A stretch of DNA of 64,000 bases from contig NC_052669.1 in NCBI RefSeq assembly GCF_016802725.1, forward strand, positions 14,426,270 through 14,490,269, given 5' to 3'. The notes below the pieces were generated by a model, which was given only the letters and a program-made list of their open reading frames with translations, had not been told where the DNA came from and did not search any database. The DNA is from Solenopsis invicta (lineage: Eukaryota > Arthropoda > Insecta > Hymenoptera > Formicidae). Shown in pieces: positions 34,887 through 45,087 of the stretch (positions are counted from its first letter, which is position 1; each line of letters opens with the position of its first letter). The position numbers and the translations under genes are program-made.

Positions 34887-34914
34887 ACCTTCCGACACTT
34901 TCCTTAGTTGGTTA

Positions 34915-35330
34915 CATGCACCCCCGCTCTTGCACGCATGCACGTACACACAAGAAAGGGGGTTCAGAGTCGTTACCCACTGTGAAATTGAACCGCGGGG
35001 TCCCTGTCTCTCCTGTGAAACACATTTGCACACACGTACACACGTACACACACATGCGCGCGCGCGCACACACATACGCACGCACGCACACACGCCCCCC
35101 TCCACACACACACACACACACGCACACAAGCACAAGCACACGCACACACACATGCACGCACACGCATACGCACACACACACACGCACGCACACGCGCGCG
35201 CACACACACACACAGCAAAGGAGGTTTGAAGTCGTTAACTCCTGTGGAATTGACGAACCACGGGGTCCCTCACTCTCCTGTGTAATACATTTGCACACAC
35301 GCACAGCAGACGGGGTTGGGAGTTAACTAC
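34915..35330. repeat. Composite CA/ACGC-rich minisatellite
   Basis: Two diverged units of about 260 bp share blocks around CGGGGTCCCT and CTCTCCTGTG and ATTTGCACACAC, separated by long CA/CG-rich tracts. It lies between the transposase end and the right TIR, the position occupied by a 43-bp array in the related element at 53165-53594. Confidence 0.75.
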
Positions 35331-35718
35331 TGCACAAATACGCACATTGAACATGCTTTCTTACATGCACTTTTATCCACACGTGTCCGCAAAGGAAAGT
35401 CCGGAGCGTCTTTTTCAAGTCCTCGTCATAGACCCTAGGCTACTGCGACATCTCAATGTTTAAATAATCATAATTCTACGAAAAAAAATTGTAGAGACCT
35501 CGCCGACATCGCGTTGTTCTCGTCTCAAAAAATCTTTTCAAACGAATCCTCACACGACCCCACATTGCATTTAAGACTTTCTCGCCCCCCCCCCTTTTCC
35601 TTGCCCCCCCCAGAGATGGCAAAATAGGTGGTTTTAGTATTATGTGTAGATTGTGTGATACCATTATAAATTTTAATCAGAAATTATTTTTCATTAAGTA
35701 CTTTCCGAGTATGACGCA

Positions 35719-35765
35719 TATGTGTGTGTGCGTGCGTGCGTGTGCGTGCGTGCGTGCGCGCGCGC

Positions 35766-35806
<41 letters not shown>
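35719..35806. repeat. (GT)/(GTGC) microsatellite
   Basis: GT and GTGC/GC tandem repeats that truncate the right TIR of the old DD41D element. Confidence 0.95.
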
Positions 35807-35808
<2 letters not shown>

Positions 35809-36514
35809 ATAGCGTTATATCTATGTTATATTCAGTGTTTGCTGGGTATCCAATAATTTTTTACGTAATGTTTGCGTAAAGATAGAATAGAATATTATGA
35901 GTCAAAAAATCTTATATTATTTTGCAGTATTTAACAAATCATTTATTATTAAAGAATTTTTCCGCCGCGCCCTACTGTCAAATGTAAATGCGTGGCGAAA
36001 GGTTGCGTTCTAAAATTCATTATTAATACTGAAAAGCTTTAGTTTACGTTATGTATTCTACAAATATTCAGTACTGGCAGTAAATTTTAATATGTAGTTA
36101 TAGAATCGCCCAGCGGCCGAGATTAGGGGAGTTATCGAGGCAAGCAAAAAATTGTTTGTTACAAAACAATTAGCAAGACAAACGAGCGGCTTTTAAACTA
36201 AACAATTGCTAGTAATGATGATCGCTAGATGAGCGTATCTTATCACGTGCTTGCTTTTGTCAGTAGACCGAGAAAATTCGGCTACCTTTAATAATTAATA
36301 AATCGTTAACAATGTTAACTATCGTGAAAATTACGTAACAGTACGAGACATTTTTTCTTCGCAGTTTTACCTGCTCTGCCTGCCCACGAGAGGTGGTATA
36401 GTTGATACCCAACGTCTTGTATATATATCAGTACAAAATTACCTTTTTAATAAAAGGTAAAAAAAAGCGCCTATGTGTGTGTGCCCGCCTAAAAATCTTT
36501 ATTTTTTTAAATCA
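35807..36514. other. AT-rich intergenic, no gene seen
   Basis: No coding or element signature except a short hairpin near 36440-36462 (TTACCTTTTTAATAAAAGGTAA type). Confidence 0.5.
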
Positions 36515-36785
36515 AAATATGTATTAATATTTTTTACAAAATCTCTTATTTAAACCTAACTGGTATTTACTTAAAATAAATATTTTGAAATTGTATAATC
36601 TAATAAAAATCGTATGCGTTTCTGCAAGAAAATGTATGAAATCTTTAAAGTGCGCCTGTTATAAAGAATATATACTTTTTCTACAAAACCAAAGTAATAG
36701 TATTTGTATTCTACAAAATCTCTTATTTCAACCTAAGTGGCATTTACTTAAAATAAATCTCTTGAAATTGTAATATAATAAAAAT
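36515..36785. repeat. Left member of an inverted repeat pair with 42655-42945
   Basis: Contains two diverged about 178-bp tandem units (starting near 36536 and 36714, sharing AAAATCTCTTATTT and ATTTACTTAAAATAAAT). The same two-unit block occurs inverted at 42655-42945, so these may be long TIRs or two copies of one family. Confidence 0.7.
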
Positions 36786-36799
36786 GTCCCACGTAGCAC

Positions 36800-37075
36800 A
36801 TATTGGTTTCAAATACGTTTTTAAAACCTATCCATAGTTTTATAACCGTAAAAAACCTGTGAAAAACGTTCAAACAGAAACGTTTTTGAAACCACAATTT
36901 AAGAAACGTATTTTTTACGTTTTTTCTTAACTGTAGAAACGTAACAAATACGTTTCTTAAACTATGATTTTAAAAACGTTTCTGCTTAATCGTTTTTCAA
37001 AGGTTCTTTACGGTTATGAAACTATGTATACGTTCAAAAAACGTATTTAAAACCAATATGATATTTTATATAGAA
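36800..37075. repeat. Imperfect palindrome rich in AAACGTTT
   Basis: 36805-36930 pairs with 36940-37070 (both outer ends carry ATTGGTTT-AAATACGTTTTT). It resembles a MITE with quasi-repetitive arms; similar AAACGTTT motifs recur at 37720-37865. Confidence 0.7.
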
Positions 37076-37254
37076 AAATTATATAATTAGTTGTAGTTCG
37101 TTATAATTCTATAAAATTTAATTATTTTTTGTTTTTTTAGTTGAAAGTAATAGAATATTCTATTGTACTTTTAATTGCAGATATTTTTAATTTCTTTAAC
37201 TATTTTACAAAAAATATATATATATTTGTTTTAAATATTTATTTTAATATTGTA

Positions 37255-37670
37255 AAAAACCATTTTTTTAACATTAAATAAAATAAAAATGTTTTTAAAG
37301 TAAAAAAAATTAAGAATCTTTCTCAAGAATTTTTTCCGGAAATTTTCAAGCGGTCACCCATTCAAGTCGTAATCGTAAAAAAAGTATAATTTTATATATG
37401 TTTATATAAATAATACGTTTTAATTATATGTTTCATCTTTTCAATAACATGTATTGAATCGATATAAATGTGTTAACAGAAAGTGTTCACAGATCATTAC
37501 CAGGTATCAGTTTGCAGCGGTCTTACAGGTCAAGCAACGTTCGGCAAGATTACGACTTGGATGGGTGGCCTCTTGTAAAAATTCCCAGAAAAAATTCTTG
37601 AGAAAGATTCCCAATTTTTTTACTTTAAATAACATTTTTATTTCATTTAACATTAAAAAAACTGTTTTTG
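37255..37670. mobile_element. Palindromic element with 5S rRNA-like core
   Basis: Arms 37255-37374 and 37545-37670 are inverted copies (TTCTTGAGAAAGATTC, AACATTAAA). The core 37500-37577 reads as a diverged 5S rRNA 3' half: CAAGCAACGTTCGGC, then TTACGACTTGGATGGGTGGCC and TCTTG, at the positions of box A and box C of the 5S internal promoter. A 29-bp inverted 5S-like piece also lies at 37346-37374. The 5S identification is from memory of the consensus and the 5' half is deleted or diverged. Confidence 0.55.
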
Positions 37671-38236
37671 ACAATTAATTAAAAATTCTAAAATAGTAAG
37701 AATTTAAAAATTTCTTTATCCGTAAAAAAACGTTTCTATAATGGTTTCTTAAACATTATTTTATCGGCAAAAAAACGTTTCAGTTAACGTTTAACTGAAT
37801 GGACATTTTAACGCATGAGAAACGTTTCTAAAAATCGATAATAAAACGTTTTTGAAACGTATATGTATGTTACGTCCTGCGGAGTAACAATTCTTTTCTT
37901 TCGAAATCGATGCAGCCAAGCAATCGAAAATCGCAAACAGATAGTCTATCTTAACCGCGCAGATACGTTAAAATTGTCCGGTCGAGTTGGTCTACGATTG
38001 ACACGTGCCGATTTTGGGGGAAGCAAGCGTTGAAACGCGGATGATTGATCCCATCGACAAGAAACACTTGTCGCGCAATTATTAGGTAACGATCTTCTAA
38101 GCAACCTAACCGATAGGATGGATTACCCAGAGGAAAAAACAGGTTAAAAACCAAACGTTCTGAGAGCGCGTGAGCAACAATAAAAGACAGTACACCTGCG
38201 GATTAAAATCCCATAGGAATCATAGGCAAAATCAGG

Positions 38237-38246
38237 TATAAAAGGA
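38237..38246 (+). promoter_or_regulatory. TATA box of LTR-like element 2
   Basis: GGTATAAAAGGAAGG about 30 bp upstream of a TCAGT-type initiator (CTCACAGTACTT near 38267). Spacing fits an insect TATA-Inr core promoter. Confidence 0.55.
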
Positions 38247-38598
38247 AGGAGCTCCGGAGCTCGGACTCACAGTACTTACTTACTCACTTACGTACAGCAC
38301 CTTTTTTCATTCTGCTCATTTGCTCATTTTCGCCATTGTTACTGTCACTCGCGATTCATAGTTCACTCCAGTTCGATCCGTCGCACATTCCGTGACATTA
38401 TATGTCCGAGTTTGTGACGTTCGGATTCGTATATGTCACACTTAAATTTAACACGGCATTGTGAGAATTTAGTCAACAAGATCTTTTGCAACTTCCGAAC
38501 ACTCTGAGTACCAACCGTTGACCAGCCGTCCGCCGTTGTAAGCTGAATCCGCTCCGCCAAACACCAAATTGTTTGCACCTTCATAAATTTCAACCAAC

Positions 38599-39583
38599 AG
38601 TAAGTCTTAGCCATCCATTATTTTTACTCTCCATAAGACTACCTTCTCTCTCTAGTAAGATTTTTATTATATTTTTCAAAATACTTATATACCCAGTATT
38701 ATTTCACTACCCTTCCTGTCCTCCCTCTATTACTCTTTACTTTCCGCAGGATACAATCGGACTCTCTTTCGATTGGGTCCGCAACTCTCTTTACTTCCTG
38801 CAGGATGCAATCGAACTTTCTTTCGATTGGGTCCACAACTCTCTTTACTTTCTGCAGGATGCAATCGGACTCTCTTTCGATTGAGTCCGCAACTCTCTTT
38901 TACTTTCCGAAGAATACAATCGAACTCTCTTTCGATTGGGTCCGCAACTCTCTTTAGTTTCTGCAGAATACAATCGAACTCTCTTTCGATTGGGTCCGCA
39001 ACTTTTTTACTTTCTGCAGGATACAATCAAACTCTCTTTCGATTGGGTCCGCAACTCTCTTTTTACTTTCTGCAGGATACAATCAAACTCTCTTTCGATT
39101 GAGTCCGCCACTCGCCTTTTTCTTTCTGCAGGATACAATCGAGCTCTTTAGATTGAATCCGCAGCTTTCTTTGCTTCCATCGGAACGAAGAATTCCTTTC
39201 CTTTTATTAATTCAAACTCTTTCCTTTTCTTTCTTTCAAGTAGTTACAATCTAGATTTTATTTTCCTTTATTAGAAAGAGAGAACGTAGCCTTAAACCTC
39301 AAATTCATTCTAGTGCGTAAGCGACTCCCTGAACATAAGTCTCGAAGAGCCATTAAGAACTGTCGGAATCGTCAAAACAGGAAGGTCCGGAACCTTGCCG
39401 CATTGTTATCGCTCTCCGAAAAATTAAATAATCTGCGAGGAGAACATTCTGTTTTGCCTAGCGCTTTAACTAATTTAAGAATTTCCGACGAACCGACCGA
39501 TTCATCTCCACCAGTCTCAAATCCGTCCGCCGAATCATTCTCTCCTTCCCCCTGTTGTCATCCTTCCCCCTCTTACTCCCCCT
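38599..39583 (+). CDS. Hypothetical basic protein, start codon formed by splicing
   Basis: Donor ACA|GTAAGT at 38600 and acceptor TTCATTCTAG ending 39313. Joining the A at 38599 to TG at 39314 creates ATG, followed by RKRLPEHKSRRAIKNCRNRQNRK. The frame runs 90 codons, with a strongly basic first 30 residues and a Ser/Pro-rich end, and stops at 39583. The neighbouring frame immediately continues with an acidic helical segment (IENIVNEIPIERIEEVANEL) to about 39733, so a frameshift probably truncated the original protein of about 140 aa. No known domain. Confidence 0.42.
38746..39175 (+). repeat. Eight 53-56-bp tandem repeats, each with a splice-acceptor-like motif
   Basis: Units start near 38746, 38800, 38854, 38909, 38963, 39016, 39072 and 39128. 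Each contains a pyrimidine tract followed by CTGCAGGATACAATCG or close variants. The array fills the predicted intron. It reads through as repetitive ORFs in several frames, but unit length varies, so it is not conserved coding. Confidence 0.88.
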
Positions 39584-40344
39584 GAACTTCACGTAGAATA
39601 TCATCGTTCCTCCTCACTATTTACTCCCGAAGAAATAGAAAATATCGTAAACGAAATCCCAATAGAGCGAATCGAAGAAGTAGCCAACGAATTGGAAAAA
39701 ATCTTCGACTCGGTTCAAGAACTACCTGAATAACCAAAAATTCCCTGACCACAATATACACACTCATACACGTACATTTATATAAATTCCGTTAAGCACA
39801 AATGTAACCAATTAGAACTTAAGTTTATAATTATATTTTTGTTAAGATTTTTTTAAATCGATCACAAGATTTTCTTTCTTTATTCACACATGTTCTCTGC
39901 AAACAAAAAATGTTATTCACGAATTAATTATTATTATTTTAATAATCACCACCTATCATTGTAATCGTTTATTTCCTTTATTATGTTAAAATAAATTGTA
40001 ATCTTTAATTTTAACCATTTTCGTTTATTTCTACCACCTCTAATTCCCGCTCCGATAAAATTGCACTTGGTCCGCGTAAAAGCGATTTAATTCGTTTACG
40101 CAAAATAAGGACTACACAAATGCAAGTGTTTGAATGAGAGTCATAGGCCGTCATTCTCGACACCTGACCTACATTCTGACTCACCTGACGCATTCGACTC
40201 GTCGCACTCGCCCGGAAACATGTGTGCGCGAGATTAGGCCTGTTCCGTTCTTTCTATCTCACTCAAATTATTTCCATAAGTTTCTACCTACCAATCGACC
40301 CGAGAGACTTATTTCGAGAATTCTGGACGTAACATGTGCTTCTT

Positions 40345-40535
40345 GGGATATTTCATTAAAAAATCTTGCATCAGTTTTAACCCAAGTGATTTTATTTAAT
40401 TTTAATAAATTTTAATGAAATATATAACATTTAATTTAAAAGAATTAAAGAGAAAACAGTACAAAATGAGAAAATTTTATTGAAATAAAAAATTTTTAAT
40501 GCAAAAAAACATGGTGCTGCTAGATAGGAAAAGCA
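40345..40535. repeat. Left arm of an AT-rich palindrome
   Basis: Pairs with 40890-40996 plus 42596-42655, which were one arm before the next element inserted. Shared blocks: TAGCAGCACCATG/CATGGTGCTGCTA-like and TTTTAACCCAAGTGAT. Confidence 0.75.
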
Positions 40536-40889
40536 ATGAGAAAAATTGAATAATTTCTATACAAAACCTAAATGCTACTAACTCTCTATTGTCACTAAAA
40601 ATCTTTCAACCCAAGTGATATTTAATTGAAAATAAGTAATATATAAAAATTTTGTAATATAATTCAATCTAAATAATTTTATATTTTAACAGAAATAAGA
40701 AAACTTTATTGAAATAAATAATTTTTAATAATCTGAATTTTTTTAATAAAATTTAAGTGGTAGTATCTTAAGTTTAATTTACGGTGTTACTTAAATGTTA
40801 TAGAAACTAAAGTTTATTTCGCAAATTGCTTTTATAACCCATACTTTACAAGTGTTACATTCATTGTATTCTTTTTTATGTCTTTTCTA
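40536..40889. other. AT-rich loop of the palindrome, non-coding
   Basis: No coding signal; a second ACCCAAGTGATATTT block near 40610. Confidence 0.5.
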
Positions 40890-40996
40890 CTTTTCCTATC
40901 TAGCAGTGCCATGTTTCTGTGCATTAAAAATTTTTTATAAAATTTTAATAAAATTTTCTTATTTTGTACTGTTTCCTCTTTAATTCTTTTAAATTA

Positions 40997-42595
40997 GCCC
41001 AATAAACACTCATTGGTATAAATGTGATATAATATACGTATCAATGGTATATAAATGGTATAGGTGTAAATAATAAACATTTTTTATACCATATAATAAT
41101 ATACGTTAAAAAATGGTAATAGATATACAATTTTTAAACGTTTTTAATTGGTATAAATATAATAAAAAACGAATGTTATATCGTATAATATTATACGTTT
41201 AAAAGTTGTAATAAGTTTACGTTATTTTAACGTTTCCTGTTGGTATAAATATGATAATAAACGAATCTTATAACGTGTATCAATACACGTTTAAAAATTG
41301 TAATAAATTTACGTTGTTTTAACGTTTCCTGTTAGTATAAGTACAAAATCCTGTTAGTATAATTACAAAAATAATTTTGCAACTGATGTTGTTTATAACA
41401 ACTATAACAATTAAGAAAGCATCATATATGTTTCTTTAGTAATTTTTCCCGTTGAATCGATTGGCGCAGTTTTTCAGTACAATCAATTTTTAATAATTTG
41501 TCTATAACAATTAATTTGCAAAATTGACTTTTGCAACGTATTCTTTACATTAATAATGTTTTTTCATACTCAGGTCCTACATTTAATTGTTTTTGGCTAC
41601 TTTTGTCAGTCTGGCCATAAGCAGAAACGGATTTTAATTATTTATATAGTTTATTCTTTTGCATAAAATATGAATGATTTAAGAATGAGTCATATATATT
41701 TCCTTACTAATTTTTCCCGTAGAATTGATTGGCGCAATCAATTTTCCTCTACAGTAAATTTTTAATAATTTATTTATAACAATTAGTTGCAAAATTAATT
41801 TCTGTAACGTGTTTTTTACGTCAATAATTTTTTATGCTCCAGTACTATTTCCAATTGTTATTTTTTTTTTACTATTTTTACTGGTTTGATTATGGACAGG
41901 AATAGCTTTAATTATTTACAAAGTTTATCATAAAAATATTTAAATTTAAATAATCAAAAGCTTAGTGAGTGTTCACGAGGTACTCAACACGCAAGTTTCT
42001 TCCTTTTCAAATCTTTACTTCAAATATAACTTTTTATTAACAATATTTCAAGTGTACGATTAGCTCAGTGTTAGGGTATTAAGTTACTGTTCCGAGATCT
42101 TAGGTTCGAATCCCGCCAATGCGTTTTCAAAGTTATAAAATAATGCGTAATAGTATTTAATGATTTAAAAATCTTATATGCAAAACAGTGAATACAGATC
42201 AAGCTATAAGAATAATAAGATCTGGTAAAAAACTAAAAAAATATATATATATTTTTTTAAGAAAATTAAAAAGTAAGTGATTTATTATACGTGTATTATA
42301 AGTGTATTATACATTTATCTCATATGTTTCTTATACCGTATCATACGTATAGTTATAATAATTATTATATGTATATACATTATATATTATAAACGTATTT
42401 ATAAATATGTTTATAATACATTTACATATATACATTTTTTTTACGTATATATAAATACGTTAAAAAAATGGGATGGGTTGCGGACATGTCCACGCGTTAT
42501 ATACGTTTATCTCATACGTTTTTATACCATAAAATACGTATGGTTATAATGGTTATTATACGTATCTTATAGTATACTGATCTGTGTTTATTAGG
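40997..42595. mobile_element. 1.6-kb non-autonomous element with tRNA-like core
   Basis: Interrupts a palindrome arm whose partner is uninterrupted, which fixes the borders to within a few bases. Inverted ends CCAATAAACAC and the complement of GTGTTTATTAG. The flanks have degenerate about 90-bp quasi-repeats (GGTATAAATAT, ACGTTTAAAA, TTTAACGTTTCCTGTT). The core 41390-42200 is related to that of the element at 59686-61343 and holds a tRNA-like sequence. No ORF. Confidence 0.65.
42056..42120 (+). other. tRNA-like sequence (Pol III A and B boxes)
   Basis: Box A-like TAGCTCAGTGTTAGGG at 42061-42076 and a perfect B box GGTTCGAATCC at 42103-42113, spacing as in a tRNA. The acceptor stem does not pair convincingly, so it is a tRNA-derived promoter, not a functional tRNA gene. 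Confidence 0.6.
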
Positions 42596-42654
42596 AAATG
42601 TTATATATTTCATTGAAACTCATTGAAATTAAATACAATCACTTGGGTTAAAAT

Positions 42655-42945
42655 TGATGAAAAATTTTTCAATGAAAATACATTTTTATTAGATTATACA
42701 ATTTCAAGACATTTATTTTAAGTAAATACCATTTAGGTTGAAATAAGAGATTTTGTAAAATACAAATACTACTACTTGAGTTTTGTAGAAAAAGTACATT
42801 CTCTTTATAATAGGCGCACTTTAAAAATTTCATACATTTTTTTGAAAAAACGCATATAATTTTTATTAGATTACACAATTTCATGATATTTATTTTAACT
42901 AAACACCACTTAGGTTTAAATAAGAGATTTGTAAAAAATATTAAG
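42655..42945. repeat. Right member of the inverted pair with 36515-36785
   Basis: Inverted, diverged copy with the same two-unit internal structure. Confidence 0.7.
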
Positions 42946-43090
42946 ATTGGAGTTAATGAAGGACTCTCGAAATTTCAAATAATTTAATCTCGTCAAAAAG
43001 ACTAATGAGAGTCAGCGCGGGTATAAGTGCGCAAATGTTTATTTCTTGTCAACAAACAATTTTCAACGTGTTACTTTCATATCTAATTAC

Positions 43091-43137
43091 AATAATTACG
43101 GACGTTTCGACTCATTTTGAGTCATCTTCAGCGCAAT
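43091..43137 (-). ncRNA. Hammerhead ribozyme motif (Penelope-type)
   Basis: On minus: stem I strand AUUGCG, box CUGAAGA (fits CUGANGA), stem II GACUC/GAGUC with an AAAAU loop, box GAAA, a minimal stem III ACGU, the GUC cleavage triplet and stem I return CGUAAU. CGUAAU pairs with AUUGCG with one G-U. The self-complementary ACGU in place of a long stem III is the pattern known for Penelope-like element ribozymes, which probably cut as dimers. Folded by eye. Confidence 0.7.
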
Positions 43138-43645
43138 ATATATAAAATCTCATCCTCATCAGTCAGCAAAAAACTGGAGGACATTGCATCAAACCGGCGA
43201 TTTGCCAAATCCGCTGTGATATCTTCCCCGTGACAGTGTCGAAAGAAATGACACTTCTCTATTCAATGATCGAACGTTTTTTTATAAAGATCTTATTTAA
43301 ATTGATTATAATTGCTTGACTCTCCTATTCTTGACTAATGAGGACAACTGAAGCCTTGGATAAGATTTAGTAAGAATAATTATGATTCTCTTGTCACAGT
43401 ATACACTCAACGACAGATCATGCTCTCTATCACAAGTCAGAATGTATATTGACTGTGTGTTCGGTTTCGAAATCTTGTTTCAACTTCGTACGCAAAGACA
43501 CGCAGTCGGGAGTATACAAATCAAAATAAATACATAAATACGGTCTATAAGATAATATAAGCAAATAGAAGAGTCGTTCACAGCTTGTCATAATGCATAA
43601 AAATAAATAAATAACAAGAGTCTGAAGTTATAAATTATTAATTTT
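43138..43645 (-). other. Penelope-like element 3' untranslated region
   Basis: No ORF. It lies between the end of the endonuclease frame and the terminal region with the ribozyme. The 9-mer gatcgaacg at 43268 recurs near 43848. Confidence 0.5.
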
Positions 43646-44215
43646 GTTACAATTTGTTAAGTAATGAGAGATATGCATGATGTAAACAAACAGTATCCGT
43701 TTGCAAATTAAGGCTATTATTCTGTGATTGTATGTGTAGCATTTCTGATGTTAGTCGCCTGCCCAAAAAACGCTCATTGTTTAGTATTTTTATGTTCTCC
43801 CAGTCAAAGTCATGGTTAAAATTCAATCTGTGTTCGGTGATTACGAATGATCGAACGTTTTTGTAATGTTTGTATTCCACTTAATATCACACCCCGAGCG
43901 TACTCTTGCGGGGGGGGTGATAAACGCGGTAAGGGGAAATAGAGGATAAACTCGGCTTCACGTATACGTAAACGTGCCGAATATTTCCGAGTATAACCGA
44001 AGTTATCCTTTATTTGTCCTCTGGCCCATAAACTAGCGTGTGTTTTTCCCCTTACGTCGATTATCACACCCTCTCTTGTCTAAGATAGCAGTTTACGCTC
44101 GGTCTATAGTTTCCTAAGTCTATGCTTAATATGGTTACAATGTTCAGTGATTCTTGTTTTCAATTTTTGGCCCGTTTGTCCTACGTATGACGCATCGCAA
44201 TTCTTACACATAATC
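43646..44215 (-). pseudogene. Penelope-like GIY-YIG endonuclease, C-terminal part
   Basis: Minus reads VYKI then MCKNCDASYVGQTGQKLKTR and ITEHCNHI (44220-44120), the GIY-YIG core of Penelope endonucleases; the first residues of this block lie across the hAT junction. After a small insertion (about 43885-44090) it resumes with EHRLNFNHDFDWENIKILNNE and ends NLQTDTVCLHHAYLSLLNKL at 43647. The nuclease nicks target DNA for reverse transcription. Interrupted by two insertions, non-functional. Confidence 0.85.
43885..44090. mobile_element. Small palindromic insertion in the Penelope ORF
   Basis: About 200 bp with inverted blocks around GTAAGGGGAAA and GGATAAACTCGG, centred on an ACGTATACGT segment; TATCACACCC occurs at both edges. 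It separates two endonuclease blocks that should be adjacent. Confidence 0.6.
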
Positions 44216-45087
44216 TTGTAAACCAGAGCTCGCAACGATCTGCACATTTCGGGCCGATTCCTGAAGCGACGCCCACTGGCCTCCCCACTACCGCTCGAGA
44301 CCGCCCGCGAGCTGTCGATCGCGCGTCGAGCGCTCTGGCCTCAGGGTCGTCCCCATCTCAGAAATATGTTGAATATGTGCCCTTCTACTAAAGTACCTCA
44401 AGGGTAATGTGGAAAGCTATTATCTAAATTATAATTACTGTACATAGCTTTCCACATCACCCATGAGGTACTATTATTGATGCGTTTTTTTTTTATGTGG
44501 TTTCACCAGTAGGCCTAGTCCACTAAAAAATCAAAGAAAATAAAATATATGGCTCAGAATTAAAATATTTTATACTGTAAAACACTTGATCAAATATAAA
44601 CAAAGGAGAGTGGAATATTTCCTTAAATATTTAACTGTGTAAAACGCAGAATAGATTCTTTAATAAATTACTGCGTATAGCGCAGAATGTTTTTTTTTAC
44701 ATTTCACTGCGTTAAAACGCAGAATACATAATTGAACAATTTACTGCGCACAGCATAGAATGTATTTATACATTTCACTGCGTTAAAACGCAGAATACAT
44801 AAATGAACAATTTACTGCGCATATAGTACTATCACTATTACGCAAGTAGCATTTTCTATCTTTATAATATGGATTTCCAAAATTCTAATCTCGTGGTTTT
44901 ATTTTATGCGTGTACTCTTGCCCGCGCGTTAACAGGCAATTGTTTATCTTTGCTGCTGTTTCTCAACGGCATATTGTTGGCGTTACGTGTACGTGGAACG
45001 TTCTGCAAAAGTTATAGAATTGAGAAGTTCCAGTGTATAAAAACAGAAAGTGTTGTTTGTGTGATAGTGATAGGGATCACTTGAAGA

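Larger units (their letters stand above)
29649..35715 (+). mobile_element. Old long-TIR DD41D transposon, interrupted
   Basis: 29649-30200 resembles the about 407-bp TIR of the element at 51197-54266 (shared GACCTTAGATGGCGTCGCCAAG and AACTCGGAAAGTACTTA). Part of it (about 30000-30200) recurs inverted at 35490-35715. Between them is a broken DD41D transposase (32701-32841 and 33900-34886). The right outer TIR is lost at a microsatellite. A candidate LTR-like element (30337-32596) and a 1-kb insertion (32848-33893) landed inside. The assignment as one element is inference from TIR family and gene content. Confidence 0.68.
37868..40334 (+). mobile_element. LTR-like element 2 with spliced-ATG ORF
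   Basis: Begins TGTTACGTCC and ends GGACGTAACA, the exact inverse. TATAAAAGG near 38239, first exon about 38270-38599, a 714-bp intron, ORF from 39314, and AATAAATTGTAATC near 39989. Flanking 4-mers (tgta, tgtg) differ at one base. Same architecture as 30337-32596 though sequence similarity is low outside ends and 3' part (TTATAATTATATTTTTGTTAAGA-like). Solo LTR of a long-LTR gypsy element or a TIR element; unresolved. Confidence 0.5.

Noticed and set aside
38573..39151. ORFs repeating LSFDWVRNSL and similar
   Set aside because: Unit length varies between 53 and 56 bp and frames change along the array; it lies in a predicted intron.
42056..42120. Functional tRNA gene
   Set aside because: A and B boxes are good but the acceptor and anticodon stems do not pair, and a homologous copy sits in another element.
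44869..45084. 71-codon ORF before the hAT 2 transposase
   Set aside because: No domain; probably the promoter or leader region of the element.
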